This document shows positions 1-8,840 of a DNA stretch of 64,000 bases, piece by piece. Position numbers and translations under genes: made by a program. The notes beneath the pieces are model-generated. The model searched no databases and was not told the origin of the DNA. It was given only the letters and a program-made list of their open reading frames with translations. Source of the DNA: Cellulomonas sp. SLBN-39. Lineage in GTDB: Bacteria; Actinomycetota; Actinomycetes; Actinomycetales; Cellulomonadaceae. The first letter of the stretch is position 1. Every line of letters starts with the position of its first letter. The stretch lies in contig NZ_VFOA01000001.1 of NCBI RefSeq assembly GCF_006715865.1, forward strand, positions 310,001 through 374,000, read 5' to 3'.

Positions 1-1214
1 GGTCCGGAGCCGGTCGGCGCACCGGGGGTCGACGGCACGCGCTCCTCGCCACGCCCCCGGGAGGGCGACGGCGTCCCCGCCGTGCCACGTGGTCCTGGCG
101 CGCCCGCAGCCGCGGCGGGCGGGGCCTCGGAGGCCGGGGCGGGCTGCTCGGGCGTCGCGCCACGGCGGCCCAGCGACCGCAGGCCCGGACGACGCGGGGG
201 CGCGTCCCCCTGCCCGGACGCGCGCCGGCTCCGACGCCCGCCCGCGCCCGCGGCGTCCGGTGCGTCGGACGCCGCGGCGCGATCGGGAGCCGACGAGCCC
301 GCGTCGGAACGGCCGGGCACGACCACCGGCTCGGGGGCGGCACGGACGACGGTCGGGACGACGGGCAGGGACTGGGTGCCCGGGCGGCCGCCGGCTTGCA
401 GCTCACGCATCTGGCGGCGGGTCAGGCCGGCGGGCACGGCACCGGCCTCGACCACGGGCGTCGAGCCCGTCGCCACGGCGGTCCACCCCGAGCCGTCGCC
501 CCGACGCGCCCGCAGCACGTCCCGCATGAGGAGAAGGAGGCTCAGCGCGACCAGCAGCGCACCGGCTCCCGCGGCCGGCCACAGCCAGGGGGTCGTCACC
601 GTCTGCGGCCAGGCCAGCGAGATCGTCGGCGGGGTCGCACCGGTGCTGACCGCCATGACGCTCCAGCGGCCCTCGGCCTGGACCGTCCACTCGAGCTCGG
701 CGGACCCCTCCCCCGTCGCCTCGAGGACCCACATGTCGGAACCCGCCGGGTCGACGGCCGTGGGCTCGTCCGCGGCCTCGCCCTCGGCGGCCTCGTCGGC
801 GGCCGCCGTCGCGTCCTCGGCCGGGGGCTGGGTGGCCCCGTCGGTGGCGGCAGCCGTGGCGGCGTCGGTGGCGGCAGCGGTCGGGTCGGCCGCGGGCGTG
901 TCGAGCCGCAGCTCGTGCCACCCGTCGAGGCCGGACACCCGCTGGTGGGGGTCCTCGCCCACCCAGCCGAGCACGTCGGTGTCACGGCCGACGACCAGCG
1001 TCACGGGGTCGGCGGACCCCGCGGTGGCCCGGACGGTGACGGCGTCACCGGCCATCTCGAGCACGCCCGCGTCGGTGATCACGGTGTGCTCGTCGGCGGT
1101 GGCGGTGGCCACGAGCACGTCGTCGGCCCGCCACACGGTCGCCGAGGCGACGCCCAGGGCGGCGAGGACGAGCCCGACCACCCCGATCGCGGCGTAGAGC
1201 AGTCGCTTGCGCAC
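1..1214 (-). CDS. Membrane protein of unknown function, C-terminus cut by window edge
   Basis: The frame opens at a GTG (1214) preceded by a GAGAGGA ribosome site and stays open to base 1, so about 404 residues are visible and the end is missing. Residues 4-25 form a hydrophobic segment beginning KRLLYAAIGVVG, then comes an extracellular-looking domain with an Ala/Thr/Asp-rich insert. A second membrane segment (WLWPAAGAGALLVALSLLLL) lies near residues 205-225, followed by a long basic, Pro/Ala-rich cytoplasmic tail. I do not recognise a family. It is divergent from the coiled-coil gene at 1525, so the two share an intergenic promoter region. Confidence 0.7.
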   Translation of the reverse strand, partial: MRKRLLYAAIGVVGLVLAALGVASATVWRADDVLVATATADEHTVITDAGVLEMAGDAVTVRATAGSADPVTLVVGRDTDVLGWVGEDPHQRVSGLDGWHELRLDTPAADPTAAATDAATAAATDGATQPPAEDATAAADEAAEGEAADEPTAVDPAGSDMWVLEATGEGSAELEWTVQAEGRWSVMAVSTGATPPTISLAWPQTVTTPWLWPAAGAGALLVALSLLLLMRDVLRARRGDGSGWTAVATGSTPVVEAGAVPAGLTRRQMRELQAGGRPGTQSLPVVPTVVRAAPEPVVVPGRSDAGSSAPDRAAASDAPDAAGAGGRRSRRASGQGDAPPRRPGLRSLGRRGATPEQPAPASEAPPAAAAGAPGPRGTAGTPSPSRGRGEERVPSTPGAPTGSG

Positions 1215-1524
1215 GCAGAGTCCTCTCGGGAGCGAACGACCCAGGATAGGCAGAGGTGTCCGTGCCGTCCGAACCGGGTCGGTCGTCGGACGGCACGGTG
1301 AAGGGTGCCAGGCTGCCCGCCCGCCCGGGGTCCGTCCGCACGGATACGTCGAGGTCGCAGGACCTGCACGGGTCGGACCCGACGCCGCCACACCCCGTGC
1401 GTCGCACCCTCACGGCGGGGCTGCGTGCGTATCCTGTCGAGCGGGGCACCGACGTCGAGACCACCTCGTCCACCGCCTGCCGCACCCCGGGCGGACGGGC
1501 CCCCCGACGAGGAGGACTGCCCCC
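1215..1524. promoter_or_regulatory. Divergent intergenic region with two candidate -10 elements
   Basis: This 310-base gap separates two divergent genes. A TATCCT hexamer lies on the minus strand at 1243-1248, about 30 bases upstream of the leftward GTG. Another lies on the plus strand at 1430-1435, about 90 bases upstream of the rightward GTG. Neither has a convincing -35 partner, so both are only candidate -10 elements. A GAGGAGG ribosome site precedes the GTG at 1525. Nothing else is apparent. Confidence 0.35.
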
Positions 1525-3885
1525 GTGCCCGAAGCCCGGCCCCCGTTCCCCGTGGTCAACTTCCGCGGGTACGACCGTGACGCCGTCGACGCCAGGATCT
1601 CCTCGCTCGAGCAGGCCCTCGCCGACACCCGGGCCAAGGTCGAGGCGCTCGACTCGGAGAAGATGCAGGCCTCCGTCGAGCTGTCCGAGGCGCAGCGCCT
1701 CCTGCGGGAGGCCGAGCGCCCCACCTACTCGGGGCTGGGATCACGGATCGAGCAGCTCCTGCGGTCTGCCGAGGAGCAGTCCTCCGACGTCGTCACCCAG
1801 GCGAACACCCAGGCCGCCGACGCGCTCGCCCGGGCCAAGCTCGCCGCGGGCCAGCTGCGCGCCCGGGCGGAGAGCGAGGTGTCCGAGCTGCTCGCCAACG
1901 CCCGGCGCGAGGCCGAGGAGGTGCGCAGCACCGCCCACGCCGAGGCCGAGAGCTCGCTGCTGGCCGCGCAGCGCCGCGCCGAGGAGCTCGTCGGCTCCGC
2001 CGAGCGCGAGGCCGCCCGGATCCAGAGCGCCGTGCAGACCGAGGAGAGCGAGCGCCGCACCTCGCTCGAGCGCGAGCTGGGCACGCTGCGCGCGACCGTC
2101 GAGCACGAGGCGACGCAGCTGCGGATCGCGACCGAGCGCACGGCCAGCGATCTGCGGGCCCGCACCGAGGCCGAGACGACCGCGCTGCGCGAGGAGGTCG
2201 AGCGCTACGCGCAGGACCTGCGCCAGAGCGTCGACCGCGACACCACCGAGCTGCGGACGCGTGCCGAGCACGAGGCGGCCCAGCTGCGGACCGACGCCGA
2301 CCGGTACGCGCACCGGGTGCGCTCGGAGGCTGCGGCCGAGGCCGCCGCGCTGCGCCAGGCCGCCGTCGAGGAGGCCACCGCGCAGCGGTCGGCGGCCGCC
2401 GACTACGCCGACGCGACCCGCTCCGCCGCCGAGCGCGACGCGACGTCCCTGCAGCAGCGGGTCGCCGCCGAGGTCACGGCGCTGCGGACCGAGTCCGAGC
2501 AGTACGCCGCGTACGTGCGGTCCACCGCGGAGCGGGAGACCGGCGAGATGCGGGCTGCCGTCGCCGACGAGGTCGCCCGCCTGCGCGCCGACTCGGAGGC
2601 GTCCGTCGCGGCGCTGCGCACCGAGGCCGAGCAGTACGCGACCGAGCTGCGGGCGGACGCAGAGCGCGTGAGCACGCAGCTGCGCGAGCGCACGGCCTAC
2701 GAGGCCGCGCACCTGCGCGAGTCGACGGTGCGCGAGACCGACGAGCTGCGCGAGACCACCGAGCGCGAGACCGCCGAGCAGCGGGCCGCGGCCGACCGCG
2801 ACACGGCGGAGCTGCGCGAGCGCACCCGCCTGGAGATCGAGCACCTGCACACCGAGGCACGACGCGCGGTCGGCGAGATCGTCGGCCAGGCGCGCGCCCA
2901 CGCGGAGGAGATCGTGCGCCGCGCCGAGCAGCAGCTCGCCGACGCCGAGCTCGCGATCGCGTCCCAGCACGAGGCCGCCGAGCGCCAGGACGCCGAGCGG
3001 CACGACGCCGCACGCCTCGAGACCGAGGCGCTCGTCCGGGACGCGGAGGCGCACGCGGCGGAGGCCGAGGAGCGGGTCGCGAAGGCGCTCGCGCACGCCG
3101 AGCGGGTGCGCACCGACGCCGAGCGGCACGCCGCCGAGCTCGTCGCCACCGCCCGCCGCACGGCCGACCGGGTGGTCGCCGAGGCGCGCGAGCACGCCGA
3201 GAAGCAGATCGCGGACGCCACGACCGAGGCCGAGCGCGAGCGGACGAACGCGACCCGCCAGGTCGAGGACCTGCACCGCCAGCGCGAGTCGATCACGTCC
3301 TACCTCGACGAGCTGCGGCACCTGCTCGGCCCCAACCCCGACCGGGCCGCGCTGGAGAAGGCCGGCCGCATCGAGGCCGCCTTCGAGAAGACGCAGGCGT
3401 CCGCGCCGGCCCAGGAGAACCCGGTGCGGGAGAACCCGGTGCAGGAGACCGGCGTGCGGGAGGCCACCGCGCAGCAGCGCCCGGCGCAGGAGGACCCGGC
3501 TCAGGAGGAGCAGGACCGCCCGGCACCCACCCCGGCCGCCCAGCCCGCCGCCGCCAAGCGGCCCCCGGCGCGACCGGCCCGCCCGGCCGCACGGGCCGGC
3601 AAGGCGCGGCCCGCACCGGTGTCCGCCGCGGTCGCGGTGGTGCCCTCCCCCGCCGTGGAGCAGCAGCAGGGCCCGGCCGAGCAGCCCACGACCACGACGG
3701 ACGCGGACGCCGAGCCCGACGAGGCCCGGACCGCGACCGACGGGACCGACGGTGCCGACACCGCGGCGACCACGCCCCCGGCTGACGGCGGGACGCCCGA
3801 GGCAGCTGCCACCGGGACCGACGACGGCCCCACAGGTCACGACGCGACCGACGAGCAGCCGTCGACCAGCGGCACCGCACGCTGA
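1525..3885 (+). CDS. DivIVA/Scy-like long coiled-coil protein with hendecad repeats
   Basis: A protein of 786 residues. The GTG at 1525 is chosen because GAGGAGG lies just upstream and the product then begins with a DivIVA-like stretch (VVNFRGYDRDAVDARISSLE). From residue 186 to 449 the sequence is an unbroken run of 24 eleven-residue units of pattern xxLRxxAExxA, the signature of a hendecad coiled coil. More irregular coiled coil continues to about residue 600. The last 190 residues are Pro/Ala/Glu-rich and probably disordered. Polar-growth scaffolds of actinobacteria (DivIVA, Scy, FilP) are the closest known kind, so a role in cell-pole or envelope organisation is inferred. It is followed at once by the gene at 3888. 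Confidence 0.8.
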   Translation: MPEARPPFPVVNFRGYDRDAVDARISSLEQALADTRAKVEALDSEKMQASVELSEAQRLLREAERPTYSGLGSRIEQLLRSAEEQSSDVVTQANTQAADALARAKLAAGQLRARAESEVSELLANARREAEEVRSTAHAEAESSLLAAQRRAEELVGSAEREAARIQSAVQTEESERRTSLERELGTLRATVEHEATQLRIATERTASDLRARTEAETTALREEVERYAQDLRQSVDRDTTELRTRAEHEAAQLRTDADRYAHRVRSEAAAEAAALRQAAVEEATAQRSAAADYADATRSAAERDATSLQQRVAAEVTALRTESEQYAAYVRSTAERETGEMRAAVADEVARLRADSEASVAALRTEAEQYATELRADAERVSTQLRERTAYEAAHLRESTVRETDELRETTERETAEQRAAADRDTAELRERTRLEIEHLHTEARRAVGEIVGQARAHAEEIVRRAEQQLADAELAIASQHEAAERQDAERHDAARLETEALVRDAEAHAAEAEERVAKALAHAERVRTDAERHAAELVATARRTADRVVAEAREHAEKQIADATTEAERERTNATRQVEDLHRQRESITSYLDELRHLLGPNPDRAALEKAGRIEAAFEKTQASAPAQENPVRENPVQETGVREATAQQRPAQEDPAQEEQDRPAPTPAAQPAAAKRPPARPARPAARAGKARPAPVSAAVAVVPSPAVEQQQGPAEQPTTTTDADAEPDEARTATDGTDGADTAATTPPADGGTPEAAATGTDDGPTGHDATDEQPSTSGTAR

Positions 3886-3887
3886 CC

Positions 3888-4307
3888 GTGGCCGAGGACA
3901 CGTCGGCGTGGCGTGAGCGGCGCCGCGAGGCGGCCGTCGCCCACGCCGACGCGCTCGCCGCCCGGCAGCGCGCCGAGTCGGACCGTGCCCGCGCGCTCAT
4001 CCTGGCGTTCCTGGACGACGCACGCGCGGCGGGCGTCGCCCCCGAGCCGCTGCATGCCCGCAGCTACGACGGCAGGGCACGCTTCCGGACCCCGTTGCAC
4101 GGGTGGTACCTGCGCCGGGACCGCACCGTGGCGGTCGGCACCGACGGGGAGTTCTACGTGCTGACCGCGCCCTCGAGCCTCGCCGCCCGCCTGCGTGGCG
4201 TGCAGCCGGCGCCGCAGGAGCCGCCCCTGGTCATCGGGGCCGGCGGCAAGGACGGCGAGTCCATCGACATGGCTGACGCGCTCGCCCGGGTGCTCGCGGG
4301 CGGCTGA
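3888..4307 (+). CDS. Small conserved-looking cytoplasmic protein, unknown function
   Basis: A protein of 139 residues whose GTG start lies two bases after the stop of the coiled-coil gene, so the two are probably co-transcribed. The first half is a charged helix (WRERRREAAVAHADALAARQ). The second half looks like a compact domain containing GWYLRRDRTVAVGTDGEFYV. There is no signal peptide or membrane segment. I do not recognise a family. The context suggests a partner of the coiled-coil protein, but that is inference. Confidence 0.65.
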   Translation: MAEDTSAWRERRREAAVAHADALAARQRAESDRARALILAFLDDARAAGVAPEPLHARSYDGRARFRTPLHGWYLRRDRTVAVGTDGEFYVLTAPSSLAARLRGVQPAPQEPPLVIGAGGKDGESIDMADALARVLAGG

Positions 4308-4411
4308 CGGTCGGCCCGGCGGCCGCGACGGTCGGCGCACGGCCGCGGCCGGGGTGCGGCCGGGGCACCGCCACGTCGGCGGCGGGGCGCACGACCAGCC
4401 GGGCCGTGAGG

Positions 4412-5164
4412 TCAGCGAGGCGGGGTCGCGTCGGTGCGCGCGACGAGCTCGGCGAGCGCCGCGGCGACCGGCGCCGGGGCCTCGACCGCGGTCAGGTGGC
4501 CCGCCCCCGGCACGACCACGAGCCGCGCCGTCGCGGACGCCGCCGCCATGTGCTGCGCGTGCTCGGGGCCGGTCACCTCGTCCTCGGCGCCGACGACGAC
4601 GAGCACCGGGCCCGCGAAGGCCCGCAGCACCGGCGTGCGGTCGGGGCGAGACGCCATGGCCCGCTGCGACCAGGCCACCCGCGCCGGCGGCTGCTCGTCG
4701 ACCCAGGCGCCGACGCGCTCCTCGACCTGCGGGCGACCGGTCCGGGTGGTGCCGCCGAGCAGCCCGGCGACCGCGCCGCGCACCGGGTCGACGGAGCCGG
4801 CGGCGTCGACGGCGTCGGCCGTCGCCAGCCGGCGGGCGGCCGCCTCGGGCGCGTCCGCCGTCGAGCGGGTGTCCAGCAGCCCCAGCCCGGCGACGAGCCC
4901 CGGGTGACGCTCCGCGAGGGCGAGGGCGACGTACCCGCCCATCGACAGCCCGGCCACGACGACGCGCGCGTGGCCCGCCGCGTGCAGCTGCGCCGCCACG
5001 CGGTCGGCGGCGTCCTCGAGCGAGGGCCGGCCGCCGAGCACGTCCGCGTCGGGGACGTCGGGGGCGACCACCGGCTGCCCGGGCGGCAGCGCCGCGACGA
5101 CGTCGTCCCACAGCCGGTGGTCGAGCGGGAAGGCGTGCAGGAGGAGCAGCGGGGTGGGGGTCAT
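4412..5164 (-). CDS. Alpha/beta-fold hydrolase
   Basis: A protein of 250 residues. It shows the alpha/beta hydrolase order: LLLLHAFPLDHRLWD near the N-terminus (oxyanion region), nucleophile elbow GLSMGG, acid region VVVGAEDEVTGPEH and the late histidine in GAGHLTAVEAP. This resembles the BioH/3-oxoadipate enol-lactonase-like group, and the substrate cannot be read from sequence. Its ATG overlaps the stop of the upstream gene (ATGA at 5161-5164), so it is translated together with the second hydrolase. Confidence 0.85.
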   Translation of the reverse strand: MTPTPLLLLHAFPLDHRLWDDVVAALPPGQPVVAPDVPDADVLGGRPSLEDAADRVAAQLHAAGHARVVVAGLSMGGYVALALAERHPGLVAGLGLLDTRSTADAPEAAARRLATADAVDAAGSVDPVRGAVAGLLGGTTRTGRPQVEERVGAWVDEQPPARVAWSQRAMASRPDRTPVLRAFAGPVLVVVGAEDEVTGPEHAQHMAAASATARLVVVPGAGHLTAVEAPAPVAAALAELVARTDATPPR

Positions 5165-5961
5165 GCGTCGTCCTCCGTGGTGTCGCGCCCGGTGGCGGCC
5201 GTCGTCGACGGACCGTCCCACGTGGTCGGCAGGGGCAGGGGGTGGCCGGGGGCGACGCGCGCCACGATCTCGTCGAGGACGCGCCGCACCGCCGTCTCCC
5301 CGACCCACAGGTGCTTGGCGCCGTCGACGCCGACGACCTGCGCCTGCGGGACCCGGGCGAAGCGACGGCGCGCCTCGTCCGGGCGCAGGTAGTCGTCCAG
5401 CTCCGGCACGAGCACGAGCAGCGGCTTGCCGAAGGCCGCCCACGCGTCGAGGTCGGCGTCCGTCGCGCGGTGCAGGGGCGGCGAGAGCAGGATCGCGCCC
5501 TCGACCGACGGGTCGCGACCGTGCATGAGCGCCAGCTCGGTCCCGAACGACCAGCCCACCAGCCAGCGCCGGGGCAGGTCGCGGAACTCCGCGAGCTCGA
5601 TCGCGGCGTGCACGTCGAACCGCTCGCCGTCCCCGCCGTCGAACGCGCCGTCGCTCGTGCCGCGCGGGCTCGACGTCCCCCGCGTGTTGAAGCGGAGCAC
5701 GGCCAGGCCCGCGAGCGCCGGCAGGCGCCAGGCGGCCTTGCGGTAGACGTGGGAGTCCATGTAGCCGCCGTGCGTGGGCAGGGGGTGCAGCGTGACGAGC
5801 GTGGCCACGGGCGGCACCGGGGCCCCGGCCTCGTCGACCGGGAGGGCGAGCTCGCCGACGAGGGTGAGCCCGTCCGCGGTGTGCAGCTCGACGTCCTCGC
5901 GGTGGGCGGGCAGGACGGTGAGGGATCGGATCGGTTCGGCGGGGTCCGCGTGGGTGCTCAT
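5161..5961 (-). CDS. Alpha/beta hydrolase of the dienelactone-hydrolase-like type
   Basis: A protein of 266 residues. Visible features are TLHPLPTHGGYMDSHV, then VLRFNTRGTSS, the nucleophile elbow GWSFGTE and the late histidine in GAKHLWVGE. The arrangement resembles the cytoplasmic hydrolases often annotated as alpha/beta superfamily hydrolases, and the substrate is unknown. It is the first gene of a two-gene unit with the hydrolase at 4412. The ATG at 5961 lies 44 bases after the stop of the HAD gene, so the unit may be read through from it. Confidence 0.82.
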   Translation of the reverse strand: MSTHADPAEPIRSLTVLPAHREDVELHTADGLTLVGELALPVDEAGAPVPPVATLVTLHPLPTHGGYMDSHVYRKAAWRLPALAGLAVLRFNTRGTSSPRGTSDGAFDGGDGERFDVHAAIELAEFRDLPRRWLVGWSFGTELALMHGRDPSVEGAILLSPPLHRATDADLDAWAAFGKPLLVLVPELDDYLRPDEARRRFARVPQAQVVGVDGAKHLWVGETAVRRVLDEIVARVAPGHPLPLPTTWDGPSTTAATGRDTTEDDA

Positions 5962-6005
5962 CGGTGCCGAGCCTAGGCCGCGGACGGGCGCCGCCGCAGG
6001 TCGGG

Positions 6006-6875
6006 TCAGCGGGGGTCGCGGGAGGCGGCGGGCGCGGCGAGCGAGGCGGCGTGCTCGAGGAGCACGGCCACGCCGTCGTCGTCGTTCGCGGGCAGGTGGT
6101 GGTCGGCGGCGGCGAGGACGGGTGCGTGGGCGTTGCGCACCGCGAACGCGACGCCGGCCCAGGCAAGCATCGGCAGGTCGTTGGGGGCGTCCCCGACGGC
6201 CCACACGTCGGCGGCGGGCACGTCCCGGTCCGCGGCGAAGCGGGCGAGGCCTGCGGCCTTGGTGACGCCCGGGCCGCTGATCTCGCCGAGGCCGTGGGCG
6301 CCGGAGTCCGCGACGACCGCGAGGTCGCCGACGGCCGCGGTGAGACCGGCGACGAACTCCCACCCCGCGGTGGGCTCGGTGTCGGTGCGCACGAGCAGCT
6401 TGAGCACGGGCGCGTCGAGGAGGTCCTCGACGCGGGCGGCGGTCCGTGCGTCGCGGGGGCGCGGGTGGTTGTCGACGAACCCCTGCTCGGCGGCGAAGCC
6501 GTCGGCGCGCTCGACGGCGAGGTGCACGTGGTCCGCCCCCCAGCGCGCCCGCAGGGCGGCGGCGACGGCACGGACCACGTCGGGGCCCATGCCGTGCTGC
6601 TCGAGCACCCGCAGCGTGGCCACGTCGACGACGGACGCCCCGTTGGCGCACAGCGCGACGCCGTGACCGGCGACGTGCGGCGCGAGGTCGGCGAGCCAGC
6701 GGTGCGGGCGGGCGGTGACGAAGACGACGTGGACGCCGGCGGCCTCGGCCCGCGCGAGGGCGCGGGCCGTGCGTGCCGAGACGGTGCCGTCGGTGCGCAG
6801 GAGGGTGCCGTCGAGGTCGGTGGCGACGAGCCGGGGCGCGCGGGGCAGGTCGAGGGGGCCCGGTGCGGCGCTCAC
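6006..6875 (-). CDS. HAD-superfamily phosphatase (Cof type)
   Basis: A protein of 289 residues. Motif I is ATDLDGTLL, with nucleophile D20 and acid/base D22. FVTARPHRW carries the motif II region, and VGDAPNDLPML is motif IV. The size and the large cap between motifs II and III fit the type IIB (Cof) hydrolases, which act on small phosphorylated sugars and cofactors. The exact substrate is not visible. The GTG start overlaps the stop of the zinc-ribbon gene upstream (GTGA at 6872-6875), so the pair is translationally coupled. Confidence 0.87.
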   Translation of the reverse strand: MSAAPGPLDLPRAPRLVATDLDGTLLRTDGTVSARTARALARAEAAGVHVVFVTARPHRWLADLAPHVAGHGVALCANGASVVDVATLRVLEQHGMGPDVVRAVAAALRARWGADHVHLAVERADGFAAEQGFVDNHPRPRDARTAARVEDLLDAPVLKLLVRTDTEPTAGWEFVAGLTAAVGDLAVVADSGAHGLGEISGPGVTKAAGLARFAADRDVPAADVWAVGDAPNDLPMLAWAGVAFAVRNAHAPVLAAADHHLPANDDDGVAVLLEHAASLAAPAASRDPR

Positions 6876-7186
6876 GGGCCGGCCCTGCGGGTGGGTGACC
6901 GCCGGCCGCGCGCCTGCCAGCAGGAGGTGTGCCAGTGGCGGCGCTCGTCGAGCCCGTCGCCGCGCCAGGAGTCGGTGCGCCACGCGACGACGTGCCCGGT
7001 GCCGGGGGCGAGGAGCTGGTCGCAGCCGGGGCAGCGGTACTCGCGGTCCGAGCCGCGGACGGCCTGGACGATCCACTCCCCGTCGGGGCCGGACTCCCAG
7101 CGGCGGCCGCCGGTGGCCCGGTCGACCTCGAGGGGGACGTGCTCGGCCGACCAGGGGCGCTTGGTGGAGCGTCGGCTGCGGGGCAC
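6872..7186 (-). CDS. Small actinobacterial zinc-ribbon-like protein
   Basis: A protein of 104 residues. The N-terminus is basic (PRSRRSTKRPW) and the core holds YRCPGCDQ and later RRHWHTSCW, giving a C-x2-C ... H-x3-C set that could bind zinc. Proteins like this are widely annotated in actinobacteria as 'ATP/GTP-binding protein', although no nucleotide-binding loop is visible here. The GTG at 7186 is the only start that gives this frame. It overlaps the start of the downstream HAD gene. Function unknown. Confidence 0.75.
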   Translation of the reverse strand: MPRSRRSTKRPWSAEHVPLEVDRATGGRRWESGPDGEWIVQAVRGSDREYRCPGCDQLLAPGTGHVVAWRTDSWRGDGLDERRHWHTSCWQARGRRSPTRRAGP

Positions 7187-7209
7187 GGCACCATCTTCCC
7201 CCGGCGGCG

Positions 7210-7243
7210 GGCCCCGGGACGCGCGGGTGCGCGTCCCGGGGCC
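7210..7243 (-). terminator. Hairpin terminator after the GH1 gene
   Basis: A perfect 15-bp stem (GGCCCCGGGACGCGC and its complement) with a 4-base loop GGGT lies six bases beyond the GH1 stop and before the next minus-strand gene. There is no T-run, as is usual for such GC-rich hairpins. Confidence 0.7.
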
Positions 7244-7248
7244 GGCGG

Positions 7249-8694
7249 TCACAGGTCGGCCGCGGACTCCACGGTCGGGATGGTGCGGGTGCGGACGAGC
7301 TCGCGGTACCAGCGGGCGGAGTCCTTGACCGTGCGGACCTGGGTGTCGTAGTCGACGTGCACGACGCCGAAGCGGCGGTCGTACCCGTAGGCCCACTCGA
7401 AGTTGTCGAAGAGCGACCACACGAAGTAGGCGCCGACGTCGACGCCCTTGTCCATGGCCTCGCCGACGGCGTCGATGTGGTCGTGCAAGTAGGCGACGCG
7501 GTCGGGGTCGTGGACGCGGCCGTCGTCGGTGACGGTGTCGTAGAACGCGGCGCCGTTCTCCGTAATGGCCAGCGGCAGCCCCGGGTAGCGCTCGTGGAGC
7601 TCGAGGAGGAGGTCGACGAGGCCCTGCGGCTCGATGTTCCAGCCCATGGCTGTGTAGGGGCCGGGCTGGGGCAGCCACTCGACCTGGTCGGCGCCGACCC
7701 AGGGGCTCACGACGGACGAGCGGTGGCCGTCGGGGCCGGGGGTGCCGTCGCCGACGGGCGGGGTGCCGTGCTGGACGCGGCCGGTCGAGTAGTAGTTGAC
7801 GCCGAGCAGCGCGAGCGGCTGGCGGATGGTCTCGAGGTCCCCGTCCTGCACGAAGGACCAGTCGCTGATGCCGGCGGTGTCGGTGCGCACCCGTGCGGGG
7901 TACGCACCCTCGAGCAGGGGGCCCAGGAAGACCTCGTTGGCGATCGTGTCGATGCGCTCCTTGGCCTCGACGTCCACCGGGGCCGGCGACGCGGCGCGGG
8001 TGACGTGCAGGTTCAGGGTGATCGAGACGGGGGTGTCCTCGCCCAGCTCCTCGCGGATCGCGCGGGCGGCGAGACCGTGCGCGAGGTTGAGGTGGTGCAC
8101 GGCGGCGAGCGCGGCGGCCGGGTCGGTGACGCCGGGGGCGTGCACGCCGGACGCGTAGCCGAGGAAGGCCGAGCACCACGGCTCGTTGAGCGTGGTCCAC
8201 AGGTGGATGCGGTCGCCGAGGGCGCGGGCGACGATGCGCGCGTACTGCTCGAAGGCCACCGCGGTCGCGCGGTTCGTCCAGCCGCCCGCGTCCTCGAGCG
8301 CCTGCGGCAGGTCCCAGTGGTAGAGCGTCACCACGGGCCGGATGCCGGCCGCGACGAGCCGGTCGACGAGGTCGGAGTAGAACGCCAGACCGGCGGCGTT
8401 GGGCTCGCCGGTGCCGGTCGGCTGGATGCGCGACCAGGCGATCGAGAACCGGTAGGCCTGCAGGCCGAGGTCGGCCATGATCGCGACGTCGGGCTCGACG
8501 CGGTGGTAGTGGTCGACGGCGACGTCGCCCGTGTCGCCGTTGAGCACCTTGCCGGGGGTGCGGGAGAACGTGTCCCAGATCGACGGGCCGCGGCCGTCGG
8601 CGTCGACGGCTCCCTCGATCTGGTAGGACGCGGTCGCCGACCCCCAGAGGAAGTCCGCGGGGAACGTGCGTCCGGACGGTCGCGAGCTGGTCAT
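7249..8694 (-). CDS. GH1 beta-glucosidase
   Basis: A protein of 481 residues, the normal length for family 1. It opens with [19 protein letters not shown]. The acid/base is E171 in TLNEPW and the nucleophile is E379 in ITENG. The end carries [13 protein letters not shown], the aglycone-site signature. There is no signal peptide, so it acts in the cytoplasm on imported beta-glucosides, releasing glucose with retention. A LacI-type operator sits 55 bases upstream of the ATG, and the GH31 and GH42 genes lie upstream on the same strand. In context it probably removes glucose from oligosaccharides trimmed by the neighbours. Confidence 0.96.
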   Translation of the reverse strand: MTSSRPSGRTFPADFLWGSATASYQIEGAVDADGRGPSIWDTFSRTPGKVLNGDTGDVAVDHYHRVEPDVAIMADLGLQAYRFSIAWSRIQPTGTGEPNAAGLAFYSDLVDRLVAAGIRPVVTLYHWDLPQALEDAGGWTNRATAVAFEQYARIVARALGDRIHLWTTLNEPWCSAFLGYASGVHAPGVTDPAAALAAVHHLNLAHGLAARAIREELGEDTPVSITLNLHVTRAASPAPVDVEAKERIDTIANEVFLGPLLEGAYPARVRTDTAGISDWSFVQDGDLETIRQPLALLGVNYYSTGRVQHGTPPVGDGTPGPDGHRSSVVSPWVGADQVEWLPQPGPYTAMGWNIEPQGLVDLLLELHERYPGLPLAITENGAAFYDTVTDDGRVHDPDRVAYLHDHIDAVGEAMDKGVDVGAYFVWSLFDNFEWAYGYDRRFGVVHVDYDTQVRTVKDSARWYRELVRTRTIPTVESAADL

Positions 8695-8748
8695 CGTCGG
8701 CCCTTCGAGCGGGTGCTGGTGGGAGGCGTCGGCGCGTCCGACGCTCGG

Positions 8749-8762
8749 TCGAATCGATACGA
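8749..8762. promoter_or_regulatory. LacI-type operator before the GH1 gene
   Basis: TCGAATCGATACGA is a near-perfect palindrome centred on CG. It matches the pattern TCGAANCGNTTCGA seen at the other operators of this region in all but one defined position, and lies 55 bases upstream of the GH1 start. Confidence 0.6.
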
Positions 8763-8763
8763 T

Positions 8764-8794
8764 ACCCGGTGTGGGACCGCTCCCGCACCCGGGT
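8764..8794 (-). terminator. Possible hairpin after the GH31 gene
   Basis: ACCCGGTGTGGGA and TCCCGCACCCGGGT can pair with one bulge around a 4-base loop. The hairpin lies 47 bases beyond the GH31 stop and just upstream of the GH1 operator on the same strand. It is imperfect, so confidence is low. Confidence 0.35.
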
Positions 8795-8840
8795 CCCGGC
8801 GCGCCGGCGGCCCCCTCCCCCACCACCGGCGCACCGGCTC

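Noticed and set aside
1741..3840. Very long open frame on the strand opposite the coiled-coil gene
   Set aside because: It is a by-product of the 33-base codon periodicity and high GC of the real gene. Its translation is a low-complexity Leu/Gly/Arg run with no start signal.
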